From contig DIVW01000036.1 in the NCBI GenBank assembly GCA_002428365.1, positions 1 through 19,669 on the forward strand: a DNA stretch of 19,669 bases, written 5' to 3'. The DNA is from Propionibacteriaceae bacterium UBA6122 (GTDB taxonomy: Bacteria; Actinomycetota; Actinomycetes; Propionibacteriales; Propionibacteriaceae). The notes under the pieces were generated by a model, which was not told where the DNA came from, searched no databases, and saw nothing but the letters and a program-made list of their open reading frames with translations. The translations under genes were made by a program, and so were the position numbers. Shown here piece after piece: positions 6,527-14,272 of the stretch (position 1 is its first letter; the number at the start of each line of letters is the position of its first letter).

Positions 6527-8587
6527 ATGCCTCTTGATCCCAGCAACCCCTTCGCGACGCCGTCCACTCTGCCGTTCGGCATGGTCGACTTTGCCGCGAT
6601 CCGTGATGAGCATTATCAGCCGGCGATCGAAGCCGGCATGGCTGAGCAACTCGCCGCGTTGGCCGCTATCGCCGCCGACCCGGCCCTGCCAGAGCTGGCC
6701 AATGTGATCGAAGCTTGGGAGCGCTCCGGTGAACTGCTGGATCGCTCCCTCGGTGCCTTCTATGCCAGGCAGGCCGCTGACACCAATGAGGTGTTGGACG
6801 CTGCCGAGGCGGCCATCGCGCTGGCCCAGGCGGCCCACGTCGATGCGATCTACCTGGATCGGCGGCTCTACGACCGAGTCGGCGCGTTGAACTCGCGCGT
6901 CCAGGCCAATGAAGTGGCCCTTGATGCGCCAGCGGCCTACTGGCTGAAGCGCAAGCTGGAGGCGTTCGAGCGGGCCGGAGTGAACCTGCCAACTGACCAG
7001 CAGGGACGCTTGCGCGGGCTCAACGCCCGCATCGCCGAGCTGCAATCGGCCTTCGGGCGAGCAGCTTTGGCTGGAATGAACGAGGCTGCCGTTTTGGTCA
7101 CCGAGGCGACTGAGTTGGCCGGACTGAGCCCGGCCCAGCTTGAGGCGGCGGCGGACCTGGCAGCGGAGCGCGGTCAGCAGGGCTGGCTGATCGAGATCAC
7201 CAACACTTCCGGGCAGCCTGCTTTGGACGAGCTCACCAACCGTGGGCTGCGCGAGCGGATCTATCGGGCGGCTATCGGACGGGGCCTGGGTGGGGAACAC
7301 GACACCCGTCCAATCGTGGTTGAACTAGCTCGGCTGCGCGCCGAGCGGGCCTTGTTGCTGGGCTTTCCCAGCCCGGCTGATTATGTGGCCGCCGAGGGCT
7401 GCGCTGGCAGCGCAGCGGCGGTGTGGGAGCTGCTCACCAAGCTGGTTGCCCCGGCCGTCCGTAACGCTCGGGCTGAGGCCGCCGAACTCGGTGAGGTGTG
7501 GGCCCGCCTGGCCCCGGGCGAGACCTTCGAGGCCTGGGACTGGCAATACGTGAGCGAGCGACTGCGGGCAGAGCGCTATGCCCTGGATTCGGCAGCGCTG
7601 CGTCCCTATCTGGAACTGGAGCGGGTGCTACACGAGGGCGTGTTTGCCGCAGCTACCGGCCTGTACGGGATCACTTTCACTGAGCGGCCCGAGCTTCGCG
7701 GACACACTGGCGAGGCGCGGGTCTTCGAGGTTGCCGAGGCCGACGGCAGGCCCATTGGGCTGTTCGTCGCCGACTTCCACACCCGTTCGAGCAAGCAGGG
7801 CGGGGCCTGGATGAACAGTCTGGTCAATCAGAATCACCTGCTCGGGCAGCGCCCGGTGGTCACCAACGATTCCAACCTGGTCAAGCCGCCAGCCGGGCAG
7901 CCCACCTTGATGAGTTGGGACGACGTGATCACGCTGTTCCACGAGTTCGGGCATGCGCTGCACGGGCTGCTTTCCGACACCCGTTACCCCTCCCAATCGG
8001 GCACCGAAACCCCGCGGGACTTCGTCGAATACCCCTCGCAGGTCAACGAGATGTGGGCCCTGGAGCCGACGCTGCTGGCCAACTACGCCGTCCACTACGA
8101 CACCGGTGAGCCGATGCCAGCTGAGTGGATCGAAACACTGCGCGGCTCGACGCTCTTCGGCCAGGGCTACAAGACGACTGAGTATCTCGGGGCCGCGCTG
8201 CTGGACCACGTTTGGCACGCGACGCCGCTGGCCGAACTGCCCACTAGTGCCGATGAGGTTGAGGCATTCGAGGCGGCCGCTTTGGCCAAGGTGGGGCTCG
8301 ATTTTGCGCTGGTCGCGCCCCGTTATCGGTCGGCCTACTTCCGCCACGTCTTTGAAGGCGACTACGAGGCCGCCTACTACTCCTACCTCTGGAGTGAGGT
8401 GATGGACGCCGACACCGGCGCCTTCATGCTGGCCAACGGCGGACTGACCAGGGAGAACGGCGAGCGCTTCCGGCGCCACCTGCTGGCTCGCGGCGGCTCG
8501 ATCGACTCAATGGCGGCCTACCGCGACTATCGCGGCGCTGACCCCGACATCGTCCACCTGCTGAAGCGGCGCGGCCTAGAGTCGTAA
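6527..8587 (+). CDS. dcp: M3-family metallopeptidase (Dcp / oligopeptidase A type)
   Basis: A 686-residue cytosolic zinc peptidase, full length for the M3 family. The zinc-binding HEFGH is at 472-476, with the third ligand glutamate at E501 in GTETPRDFVEYPSQ. The N-terminal half is the long alpha-helical cap region. The ending YSYLWSEVMDADTGAFMLANGG is typical of the family. The GTETPRDFVEYPSQVNEMW segment resembles peptidyl-dipeptidase Dcp more than thimet peptidases; oligopeptidase A is the alternative. The likely role is breakdown of short peptides. I chose the ATG at 6527 because AAGGA lies 7 bases before it; a TTG at 6509 is in frame but lacks a ribosome site. No signal peptide is seen. 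Confidence 0.94.
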   Translation: MPLDPSNPFATPSTLPFGMVDFAAIRDEHYQPAIEAGMAEQLAALAAIAADPALPELANVIEAWERSGELLDRSLGAFYARQAADTNEVLDAAEAAIALAQAAHVDAIYLDRRLYDRVGALNSRVQANEVALDAPAAYWLKRKLEAFERAGVNLPTDQQGRLRGLNARIAELQSAFGRAALAGMNEAAVLVTEATELAGLSPAQLEAAADLAAERGQQGWLIEITNTSGQPALDELTNRGLRERIYRAAIGRGLGGEHDTRPIVVELARLRAERALLLGFPSPADYVAAEGCAGSAAAVWELLTKLVAPAVRNARAEAAELGEVWARLAPGETFEAWDWQYVSERLRAERYALDSAALRPYLELERVLHEGVFAAATGLYGITFTERPELRGHTGEARVFEVAEADGRPIGLFVADFHTRSSKQGGAWMNSLVNQNHLLGQRPVVTNDSNLVKPPAGQPTLMSWDDVITLFHEFGHALHGLLSDTRYPSQSGTETPRDFVEYPSQVNEMWALEPTLLANYAVHYDTGEPMPAEWIETLRGSTLFGQGYKTTEYLGAALLDHVWHATPLAELPTSADEVEAFEAAALAKVGLDFALVAPRYRSAYFRHVFEGDYEAAYYSYLWSEVMDADTGAFMLANGGLTRENGERFRRHLLARGGSIDSMAAYRDYRGADPDIVHLLKRRGLES

Positions 8588-8610
8588 GGCTGGCCAGCTT
8601 CCTAGCTCGC

Positions 8611-8646
8611 CCCGCTCATAAAGGGGACGGTTCCGTTTTGCGCAGT
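8611..8646 (+). repeat. REP element, left flank of the transposase
   Basis: A 36-nt copy: outer arm CCCGC, inner arm TCATAAA, core GGGGACGGTTCC, inner arm GTTTTGC, outer arm GCAGT. The inner arms pair at only 4 of 7 positions. It matches the right copy in inverted orientation at 30 of 34 bases (8612-8645 against 9639-9606). It sits between the peptidase stop and the end of the RAYT gene. Confidence 0.88.
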
Positions 8647-8670
8647 TGCCCGACGAACCGGACGCCCGCA

Positions 8671-9459
8671 CTAACGTGCCTCCTCCGCTGACCCGGCGGC
8701 TTGATGTAGCCATCTCACTCCGGACTCACTCAGATTGGTGAGTCGCGCGATCTGGCGATAGGGCACGCCTCGCGTGCGCAGCTCGCACACCACTTGGCGG
8801 CGCAGCAGCGCATCGAGGGCGTTGAAAAGGGCCGGTTCCGTAACTCCACTCGCCTGGGCAAGCAGCAGCGCCGCGGCCTCATCGGTGAAGCGCGGCGGGC
8901 GTCCGGTGCGGACGGCCTTCTCACTCCACGGCGCAGCGGGCGAAGCTTCCTCCCGCAACTCCGACAGAGTCTGCTCAGGCACGAGTTCTCGCAGCCGGGC
9001 ATCGTCCAGCGCTGGCCAGGCGGTTCCCAAATGGCGACGGCTGCTCCACGGATAGTCGGCGCAGTGCGCGGCGAGGCCAGCCTCGACGGGGTTGTTCCAC
9101 ACGTAGCGCAGCAGGGTCACTAGGTAGGCGTCGTCCTCAACCGGAATGCTCTTGAACCGGTCCTGAAACAGGTGACCCACGCGGGCGTACTTGCGGTTGA
9201 ACCACCCGGCATAGCGGACGCCGAGACGCTTGATCACCGTTCCGATCGGTTCGCCGGCGGTCTGTAGGACCAGGTGAATGTGGTTCGGCATCAGGCAGTA
9301 GGCAAGCACCGTGCACCCTGACGCCAGCCGTACCGCGGTGAGGACCGCGATGAACCGACCGTAATCGGCGTCTTCCAGGAAGATGGCGTCCCGGTTGATC
9401 CCCCGAAGCATCACGTGATAAATCGCCGACTCGCTGAGCTGGCGGGCTTGTCTGGCCAT
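8671..9459 (-). CDS. REP-associated tyrosine transposase (RAYT, Y1_Tnp/HUH family)
   Basis: A 262-residue protein. The HUH motif is PNHIH with metal-binding His60 and His62. The probable nucleophile Tyr83 lies in RYAGWFNRKY, followed by GHLFQDRFKS (95-104) and LRYVWNNPVEAG, all hallmarks of the IS200/TnpA_REP family. HUH enzymes nick single-stranded DNA at hairpins through a 5'-phosphotyrosine. Residues from about 185 form an extra domain containing GRPPRFTDEAAALLLAQ and a helix-turn-helix-like segment, GVPYRQIARLTNLSESGVRWL, probably for DNA binding. The ATG has a GAAGGAG site upstream. The frame is intact and all catalytic residues are present, so it may be active. Flanking REPs point to REP DNA as its substrate. 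Confidence 0.93.
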   Translation of the reverse strand: MARQARQLSESAIYHVMLRGINRDAIFLEDADYGRFIAVLTAVRLASGCTVLAYCLMPNHIHLVLQTAGEPIGTVIKRLGVRYAGWFNRKYARVGHLFQDRFKSIPVEDDAYLVTLLRYVWNNPVEAGLAAHCADYPWSSRRHLGTAWPALDDARLRELVPEQTLSELREEASPAAPWSEKAVRTGRPPRFTDEAAALLLAQASGVTEPALFNALDALLRRQVVCELRTRGVPYRQIARLTNLSESGVRWLHQAAGSAEEAR

Positions 9460-9604
9460 GTCTCTCCTTCGAGCGCCGTGCGTTCCGGACGAGCCAGCCT
9501 AGGCAGCAACTGAGGGTGAACCGATGGTGAGCTAGGCAAATTGTGGACAACTCCGTCCGGCCGGGTGCGTCCTTGCTCCAGAAGCCATCCAGCAGGACGA
9601 TCCA

Positions 9605-9640
9605 ACTGCTCATAACGGAACCGTCCCCGTTATGAGCAGC
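9605..9640 (-). repeat. REP element, right flank of the transposase
   Basis: On the minus strand: outer arm GCTGC, inner arm TCATAAC, core GGGGACGGTTCC, inner arm GTTATGA, outer arm GCAGT. This is the best-preserved copy. Bases 9606-9618 and 9627-9639 form a perfect 13-bp stem around an 8-base loop drawn from the core. It lies upstream of the transposase start and just upstream of the possible promoter of the next gene. The rest of 9460-9604 shows no gene that I can support. Confidence 0.92.
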
Positions 9641-9659
9641 TAACCTGGCTGGCGCTGGC

Positions 9660-9665
9660 TAGCAT
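9660..9665 (+). promoter_or_regulatory. Possible -10 box of the HsmA-like gene
   Basis: TAGCAT fits TANNNT and lies 27 bases upstream of the preferred GTG, leaving room for a leader with AGGAG. No -35 is clear. The REP hairpin ends 20 bases upstream, so REP structure could touch this promoter. Confidence 0.3.
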
Positions 9666-9692
9666 GGGCCGTCTCGCTTGTCAGGAGTGCTT

Positions 9693-10058
9693 GTGAATCC
9701 GCTGGCTGCTGTCTTCATCACCGCCGCTTTGGTCTTCTACTCCGTAGGGGTGTGGGGGGAGCGAATTGCCGGGCGACTGAAGTGGTGGAACCTCGTCTTC
9801 TTCGTCCTAGGCCTGGTGTGCGACACCATCGGCACCGGGATGATGTTCGAGTTCGTCGGCGGCTTTACCTTCGACGTCCACGGGGTATCGGGCATGGTCG
9901 CCATCGTCTTGATGTTCATCCATGCCGGGTGGGCGCTGGCGGTACTGCTCCGCAAGGACGAGGCCGCCATCAAGAGCTTCCACAAGTTCAGTGTCTTCGT
10001 GTGGGCCGTCTGGTTGATCCCCTATTTCAGCCCGATGTTCGCCGCCCTGTTGCGCTGA
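9693..10058 (+). CDS. HsmA-family (TIGR03987-like) membrane protein
   Basis: About 121 residues and four membrane spans: AAVFITAALVFYSVGVW, WWNLVFFVLGLVCDTIGTGMM, GVSGMVAIVLMFIHAGWALAVLL and FSVFVWAVWLIPYFSPMF. The pattern 'FYSxGVWxER' followed by 'DTxGTGMM' and 'HAxWA' resembles the conserved hypothetical TIGR03987/HsmA family, whose biochemical role is unknown. The GTG at 9693 has AGGAG 5 bases upstream. In-frame GTG 9687 overlaps that site and TTG 9678 lacks one. It stops 36 bp before the convergent thrC stop. Confident as a gene; the family name rests on recall. Confidence 0.85.
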   Translation: MNPLAAVFITAALVFYSVGVWGERIAGRLKWWNLVFFVLGLVCDTIGTGMMFEFVGGFTFDVHGVSGMVAIVLMFIHAGWALAVLLRKDEAAIKSFHKFSVFVWAVWLIPYFSPMFAALLR

Positions 10059-10094
10059 GCCGCGAAGCCGGACGGACGCGGGCGCGGGTGCGCG

Positions 10095-11546
10095 TCAGTG
10101 ATCTACGCGCTGCGCGATCAGGGCTTTTAGGGCCTCGGCGTCGTTGGGCAGGTCGATCACGTGGCGGGGGAGGTTCTCGATGCCGGCGAAACGGGGGTCG
10201 GGGGCGGGCTCGGAGCCGATTGCCTCGACGATGGTTTCGGCGAACTTCACCGGCAGCGCGGTCTCGGTGACGATCATCGGCACGCCCGGCTGGACGAACT
10301 CGGCGGCCACCTTCACCGCGTCGGCGGTGTGGGGGTCGATCAGCACCCCGTCGCGTGCCCACACCTCACCGATGGTCGACACCCGGTCGGCGTGGGTGGA
10401 GGAGGACGAAACGAACCCGTACCGCTCGCGCAAGCCGGCGAACTCGGCGGTGTCGGACAGGTCGAAGTAGCCCTGGGTGGGCAACAGCTCGCCGAAGAGG
10501 TGCCGGACGCGGTCGCCGTCGCGGCCGAGCAGATCGAAGATGAACCGCTCGAAGTTGGAGGCCTTGGAGATATCCATACTCGGGCTGGACGTGGCGTGGG
10601 TCTCGGCCGCTGACCGCACCCGGTAGCTGCCGGTGCGGAAGAACTCGTCCAACACGTTGTTCTCGTTGGTGGCCAGGACGAGGGTGTCGATCGGTACACC
10701 CATCTCGCGGGCGATATGGCCGGCGCAGATGTTGCCGAAGTTGCCAGTGGGTACGGTGAACGACACTCGCTGATCATCGGCGGAGGTGGCGCGAATCCAA
10801 GAGGCGACGTAGTAGACCACCTGGGCCACCAGCCGGGCCCAGTTGATCGAGTTGACCGCACCCAAGTGGTAACGCTGCTTGAAGCTGGCATCGGCGTTGA
10901 CGGCCTTGACCAGGTCTTGGCAGTCGTCGAAGACCCCGTCCACGGCGATGTTGACGATCGCCGGATCGTCCAAGCTGAACATCTGCGCCTGTTGGAAGGG
11001 GGTCATTCGCCCAGCTGGGGTCAGCATGAACACGCGGACGCCTTCGCGGCCGAGCATCGCGTATTCGGCGGCCGAACCGGTGTCGCCACTGGTAGCCCCG
11101 AGGATGTTGAGCTCAGTGCCGGTGCGCGCCAGTTGGTATTCGAAGAGCTGCCCGAGCAATTGCATGGCGAGATCTTTGAATGCGGCGGTCGGCCCGCCGG
11201 AAAGGTGGCTGATCCAGATTCCGCCACTCAGTTCGGTAACCGGGACGACCTGCGGGTCGGGAAATGCTGCGCGTCCGTAGGCTTTCTCGCAGAGATTTGT
11301 CAAATCAGCGAGCGGAATATCGCCCACAAACTCCGAGATTACCGACGCTGCCAGGGCGGCGTAGCCATTGGCGTCCGGACCATTCTCGGTGAGCAGCCGA
11401 CGCCATCCGGCAAGGATCGATGCGTCCACTCTTGGGTAGCGCTCGGGAAGGTAGAGCCCGCCATCAGGGGCCAGTCCGGCAAGAAGGATGTCGCCGAAGC
11501 CGGGTCGGGTGGCGGCTGAGTCGCCGCGGGTGGAGAGGTACCGCAC
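10095..11546 (-). CDS. thrC: Threonine synthase (long, PLP-dependent form)
   Basis: Converts O-phosphohomoserine to threonine using PLP. The protein is about 483 residues, the size of the long ThrC class found in E. coli and yeast. Motifs are YLSTRGD at the N-terminus, SGGPTAAFKDLAMQLLG with the PLP lysine at residue 124 from this start, GATSGDTGSAA, and the phosphate-binding PTGNFGNICAG. I start it at the GTG at 11546, which gives the usual (M)RYLSTRG N-terminus and lies 8 bases after a TAGAGT -10 box. A TTG three codons upstream is the alternative. It is divergent from the coiled-coil operon; no hom or thrB is adjacent. Confidence 0.95.
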   Translation of the reverse strand: MRYLSTRGDSAATRPGFGDILLAGLAPDGGLYLPERYPRVDASILAGWRRLLTENGPDANGYAALAASVISEFVGDIPLADLTNLCEKAYGRAAFPDPQVVPVTELSGGIWISHLSGGPTAAFKDLAMQLLGQLFEYQLARTGTELNILGATSGDTGSAAEYAMLGREGVRVFMLTPAGRMTPFQQAQMFSLDDPAIVNIAVDGVFDDCQDLVKAVNADASFKQRYHLGAVNSINWARLVAQVVYYVASWIRATSADDQRVSFTVPTGNFGNICAGHIAREMGVPIDTLVLATNENNVLDEFFRTGSYRVRSAAETHATSSPSMDISKASNFERFIFDLLGRDGDRVRHLFGELLPTQGYFDLSDTAEFAGLRERYGFVSSSSTHADRVSTIGEVWARDGVLIDPHTADAVKVAAEFVQPGVPMIVTETALPVKFAETIVEAIGSEPAPDPRFAGIENLPRHVIDLPNDAEALKALIAQRVDH

Positions 11547-11554
11547 GTCGCACA

Positions 11555-11560
11555 ACTCTA
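11555..11560 (-). promoter_or_regulatory. -10 box for a probably leaderless thrC mRNA
   Basis: TAGAGT on the minus strand is followed by eight bases and the thrC GTG. There is no Shine-Dalgarno site, which supports a leaderless start. It overlaps the short divergent space shared with the coiled-coil operon. Confidence 0.5.
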
Positions 11561-11573
11561 CCGGCGCTGGGAT

Positions 11574-13133
11574 ATGGCCATCTACACGCCTACACCCGAG
11601 GGTGAGACCACCGGAACGTTTATGGAATTGGGGTTGCCATTAGTGGTGGTTAACGAGCACCATTTCAAGGTGCTCGAAGTGAATCCACTGTTCGGGGAGG
11701 GGCCGGGCGGGGGTGAGGTGACGCGTCAAGCCACCGAGATCCTCACGCAAGCGCAGAACCTCGCCGACCAACTGCGTGCCGAGGCGCAGGCGGCAGCTGA
11801 GTCTGCCCGCGCTGAGGCTGCCCGGCAACGAGAGCTCAGTGATCACGCCCAGCGCCAGGTCGCGCAAGCCGAGGCCGAGGCCGGTTCGATGAAGGCCGCA
11901 GCTTCGGCGCGGCTCGAAGAGGCCCGCCAGGACGCTTTGCAGCTACTCCAGGACGCGACCCATCAGGCCGCCATGCTGCACCAAACTGCTGAACGCACCG
12001 CGGCGGACGTCGTCCTGCAGGCCCGCACTCAGGCCGAATCAGTGCTTGAAGGCGCGCATCGCCGGGTTGAGCAGTTGGAGGGGCGGGTAGCGCAGCTCGA
12101 CGGCGAGATTGAGGCTCGCACTGCTGCCCGACTGGCCGAGTTCGAGTTGGAACTCCAGGCCCGCAGTGATGCCGTGGCTTCCCAGGAGGCGCATCGCCGC
12201 GACCTTCTTGACGCCGAGCTGAACGGCACGCGAGCCCACATCACCGAAGAGCTGGAGCGCGACCGCGGCGCGATGCTCGATGAGGTTCAGGCGGAGCGGG
12301 CTGACCTGGAGGCCGAACGGATCACTTTGAAGGCCGAGTTGGACGCGGAGCGGGCGGCCTTTGACGCCGAGCTGGAAGTGCTGCGCGTCGAGGCCAAGGC
12401 CGAGATTGACCGGCGGCTGATCGAAGCCAAGGTCAAGGTCGAGGAGCGGGCCGCTTTCGCTGGCGAGCTAGCCGATCGGGCTGAGAAGGAAATGGCCCTT
12501 CTGCGGCGGAAGGCCGAGAGTGAGGCCGAGGCGATCAAACGTCAGCGTCGCGGCGAGCTGGCTGATTACGTAAGCCAGGTTCGCGAGCGCACCCAACTGC
12601 TGGCGACCACCATTGAGCACAAGAACCGCGCCACCGTCGCCGAGGCCACCGCGCGTGCCGAGGACGTTGAGGCGCGCGCCAAGGCCGCTCTGGAGGCGGC
12701 CGAGGCCGAAGCCAAGCACATCCGGGCGCAAGCCCAGGAGTCCGCCGACCGGCTGCTCAAGAGCGCCCGCGCCGAGGCCGCAGCCCAGGAAACTCGTGCG
12801 CGCCGTCGGCTGGAGGAGGCTGAGGTCGGCGCGAAGCTGGTCCGCGAGCGCAGCTCCGAAGACTTGGAATCCATGCAGCGTGAGGCCTACGACAAGGCGT
12901 TGGCTTCCCGCGAGGAGGCTATTGCCGTGCTCAGCCAAGCCCGAGCCGACGCCGATACCGTCCGAGCCGAAGCCAGAGCCACTGCCGAGCGTGCCCGTGC
13001 CGAAGTTGCCGCGCTGATCAAGCGGCGCGAAGAAATCACCGCGCAGATCAAGCAGCTCTCCGGTGACCTCCAGTCCATCCGCGTCCCTGACGCATTCAAC
13101 CGAGCCTCGCAAGAAATGGAAGTACACAAATGA
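11574..13133 (+). CDS. Long coiled-coil protein (Scy/FilP/DivIVA-like cytoskeletal type)
   Basis: A 519-residue protein. Apart from about 45 N-terminal residues (with LGLPLVVVNEHHFKVLEVNPLF), it is almost entirely Ala/Glu/Arg/Gln-rich helix with heptad character from about residue 50 to 505. Short repeats such as RAEA and AEAEA recur. No membrane segment or enzymatic motif is visible. Such proteins in actinobacteria build polar or cortical scaffolds (DivIVA, Scy and FilP in Streptomyces); assigning that role here is inference. Its stop overlaps the start of the next coiled-coil gene by 4 bp (ATGA). The start is uncertain: the ATG at 11574 lacks a ribosome site, and an ATG at 11622 has only GGA before it. 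Confidence 0.82.
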   Translation: MAIYTPTPEGETTGTFMELGLPLVVVNEHHFKVLEVNPLFGEGPGGGEVTRQATEILTQAQNLADQLRAEAQAAAESARAEAARQRELSDHAQRQVAQAEAEAGSMKAAASARLEEARQDALQLLQDATHQAAMLHQTAERTAADVVLQARTQAESVLEGAHRRVEQLEGRVAQLDGEIEARTAARLAEFELELQARSDAVASQEAHRRDLLDAELNGTRAHITEELERDRGAMLDEVQAERADLEAERITLKAELDAERAAFDAELEVLRVEAKAEIDRRLIEAKVKVEERAAFAGELADRAEKEMALLRRKAESEAEAIKRQRRGELADYVSQVRERTQLLATTIEHKNRATVAEATARAEDVEARAKAALEAAEAEAKHIRAQAQESADRLLKSARAEAAAQETRARRRLEEAEVGAKLVRERSSEDLESMQREAYDKALASREEAIAVLSQARADADTVRAEARATAERARAEVAALIKRREEITAQIKQLSGDLQSIRVPDAFNRASQEMEVHK

Positions 13134-14272
13134 TCCAGATCCCAGGTTTTCGCACGGTCCTTCGTGGGTACGACACCACCGAAGTTGACCGCGCCATTGG
13201 GGACCTCTGCAAGGCACGCGATCAAGCCCGTGCCGAGGCCGCTGACAGCTCGCTGACGCTGGGGAAGGCTCAGGCTGCGGTCGCCCAGCTTGAGGAGCAG
13301 TTGGCTGGCTACCGCACCCGCTTGGCCAAGCTGGAGTCGGCTCGTGAAGAGCAGCCCAGCTTCTCCGACATCGGTGCTCGAATCGGACGCATGCTGGCGC
13401 TGGCTGAAGATGAGGCTTCAGAGCTGCGCACCCGTGCCAAGGCCGAAGCCGAGCGGCTGACCAGGGAAGCGTCCACCGAGAGTGAGCAGCTCAAGAGCAA
13501 TGCCGAGCGCCACTCCCGCGACGTGATCAGCAAGGCTGACACCGAGGCGGCCCGGATTCTGGAGGCTGCCAAGCGGCAGGCCGACGAAATCGTTGACTAC
13601 GCCGATCGCGAGGCGATGGCTCGCCGCGAAGAGGCCGAAGCTGTCTACGAGGCTCATCGGGCTCGCGCCGCGGCCGCTGCCGCCGAGTTCGAGCAGAACC
13701 TGGCCGAGCGTCGCGAAAAGGCCGCTGAAGAACTGGCTGCGCAGACCGCAGCCAACGAGGCAGCGATCTCGCGGCTGATGGAGCGGCACGACAACCTGGA
13801 AATGGAAGCCGAGACGATGCTTTCCGGCGCCAAGGAGCAGGGCGACGCCATGCTCAAGGCAGCCCGCGAGGAGGCCGTCCAGCACATCGCCGCAGCCCGC
13901 GCTTCAGCGGTGAAGATCCGCCGCGAGTCCGAGCGTGAACTCCAAGCCGCAGTGGCCCGCCGAGATGCGATCAACGCACAGTTGGCGAATGTTCGACAGA
14001 TGCTGGCCACGCTCGACAACACTTCATCGTCGCTGACCAGCAAGTTGGCGGAGAGCGAAGAGGAGCAGATCGTCTCAGCTGAGGAGACCGAGTTCGCTCA
14101 CGACGTCGCCGAAGCCGATAGCGAAGAGGCGGTGGCCGGCGAAGAGACCGCGGCCGAGGGGGAACCAGTCGAAGGCGCCCTCGACGAGCTGACCGAGGTG
14201 CTCAGCACCGAGGATCTGGCTGCGGTCCGCGAGGCCGAAAACGAGGGCATGGTGGCTAAGGGCCGTCGGTGA
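13130..14272 (+). CDS. DivIVA-domain coiled-coil protein
   Basis: A 380-residue protein whose N-terminus, GFRTVLRGYDTTEVDRAIGDL (about 6-26), matches the DivIVA lipid-binding head pattern F-x-x-x-L-RGYD-x-x-x-VD. Heptad-rich coiled coil follows to about residue 300 (long Ala/Glu/Arg runs). The last ~75 residues form an acidic, probably disordered tail that ends in basic KGRR. DivIVA proteins sense membrane curvature and organise polar growth or division. Only the head is diagnostic; whether this is the main DivIVA/Wag31 or a partner is unknown. It is translationally coupled to the preceding gene through ATGA, with GGAAG 7 bases before the ATG, and to the next gene through GTGA. Confidence 0.86.
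   Translation: MIQIPGFRTVLRGYDTTEVDRAIGDLCKARDQARAEAADSSLTLGKAQAAVAQLEEQLAGYRTRLAKLESAREEQPSFSDIGARIGRMLALAEDEASELRTRAKAEAERLTREASTESEQLKSNAERHSRDVISKADTEAARILEAAKRQADEIVDYADREAMARREEAEAVYEAHRARAAAAAAEFEQNLAERREKAAEELAAQTAANEAAISRLMERHDNLEMEAETMLSGAKEQGDAMLKAAREEAVQHIAAARASAVKIRRESERELQAAVARRDAINAQLANVRQMLATLDNTSSSLTSKLAESEEEQIVSAEETEFAHDVAEADSEEAVAGEETAAEGEPVEGALDELTEVLSTEDLAAVREAENEGMVAKGRR

Larger units (their letters stand above)
8611..9640. mobile_element. REP-RAYT-REP unit
   Basis: A 1030-bp unit consisting of a RAYT gene bracketed by two inverted REP elements, both carrying GGGGACGGTTCC. RAYTs are single-copy relatives of IS200/IS605 transposases that are associated with REP palindromes rather than with moving their own gene. 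I find no target duplication, so there is no proof that the whole unit transposes. Confidence 0.75.

Noticed and set aside
6362..7300. Long minus-strand open frames opposite the M3 peptidase, and proline-rich frames through the repeats
   Set aside because: They are antisense to a well-conserved enzyme or consist of translated repeats; long antisense frames are expected at this GC content.
9137..9613. Alternative minus-strand frame overlapping the transposase
   Set aside because: It overlaps the RAYT gene in another frame, has no recognisable domain, and the RAYT frame carries all the catalytic motifs.
8611..9640. Full IS200/IS605 insertion sequence with TnpB
   Set aside because: No TnpB gene; the C-terminal extension and flanking inverted REPs fit a RAYT rather than a classical IS.
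10059..10094. Terminator between the convergent HsmA-like and thrC genes
   Set aside because: The 36-bp gap is GC-rich with only a short imperfect stem and no T run.
12287..13217. Ser- or Gly/Leu-rich antisense frames in the coiled-coil genes
   Set aside because: They mirror Ala/Glu/Arg-rich codons on the coding strand; no ribosome sites or domains.
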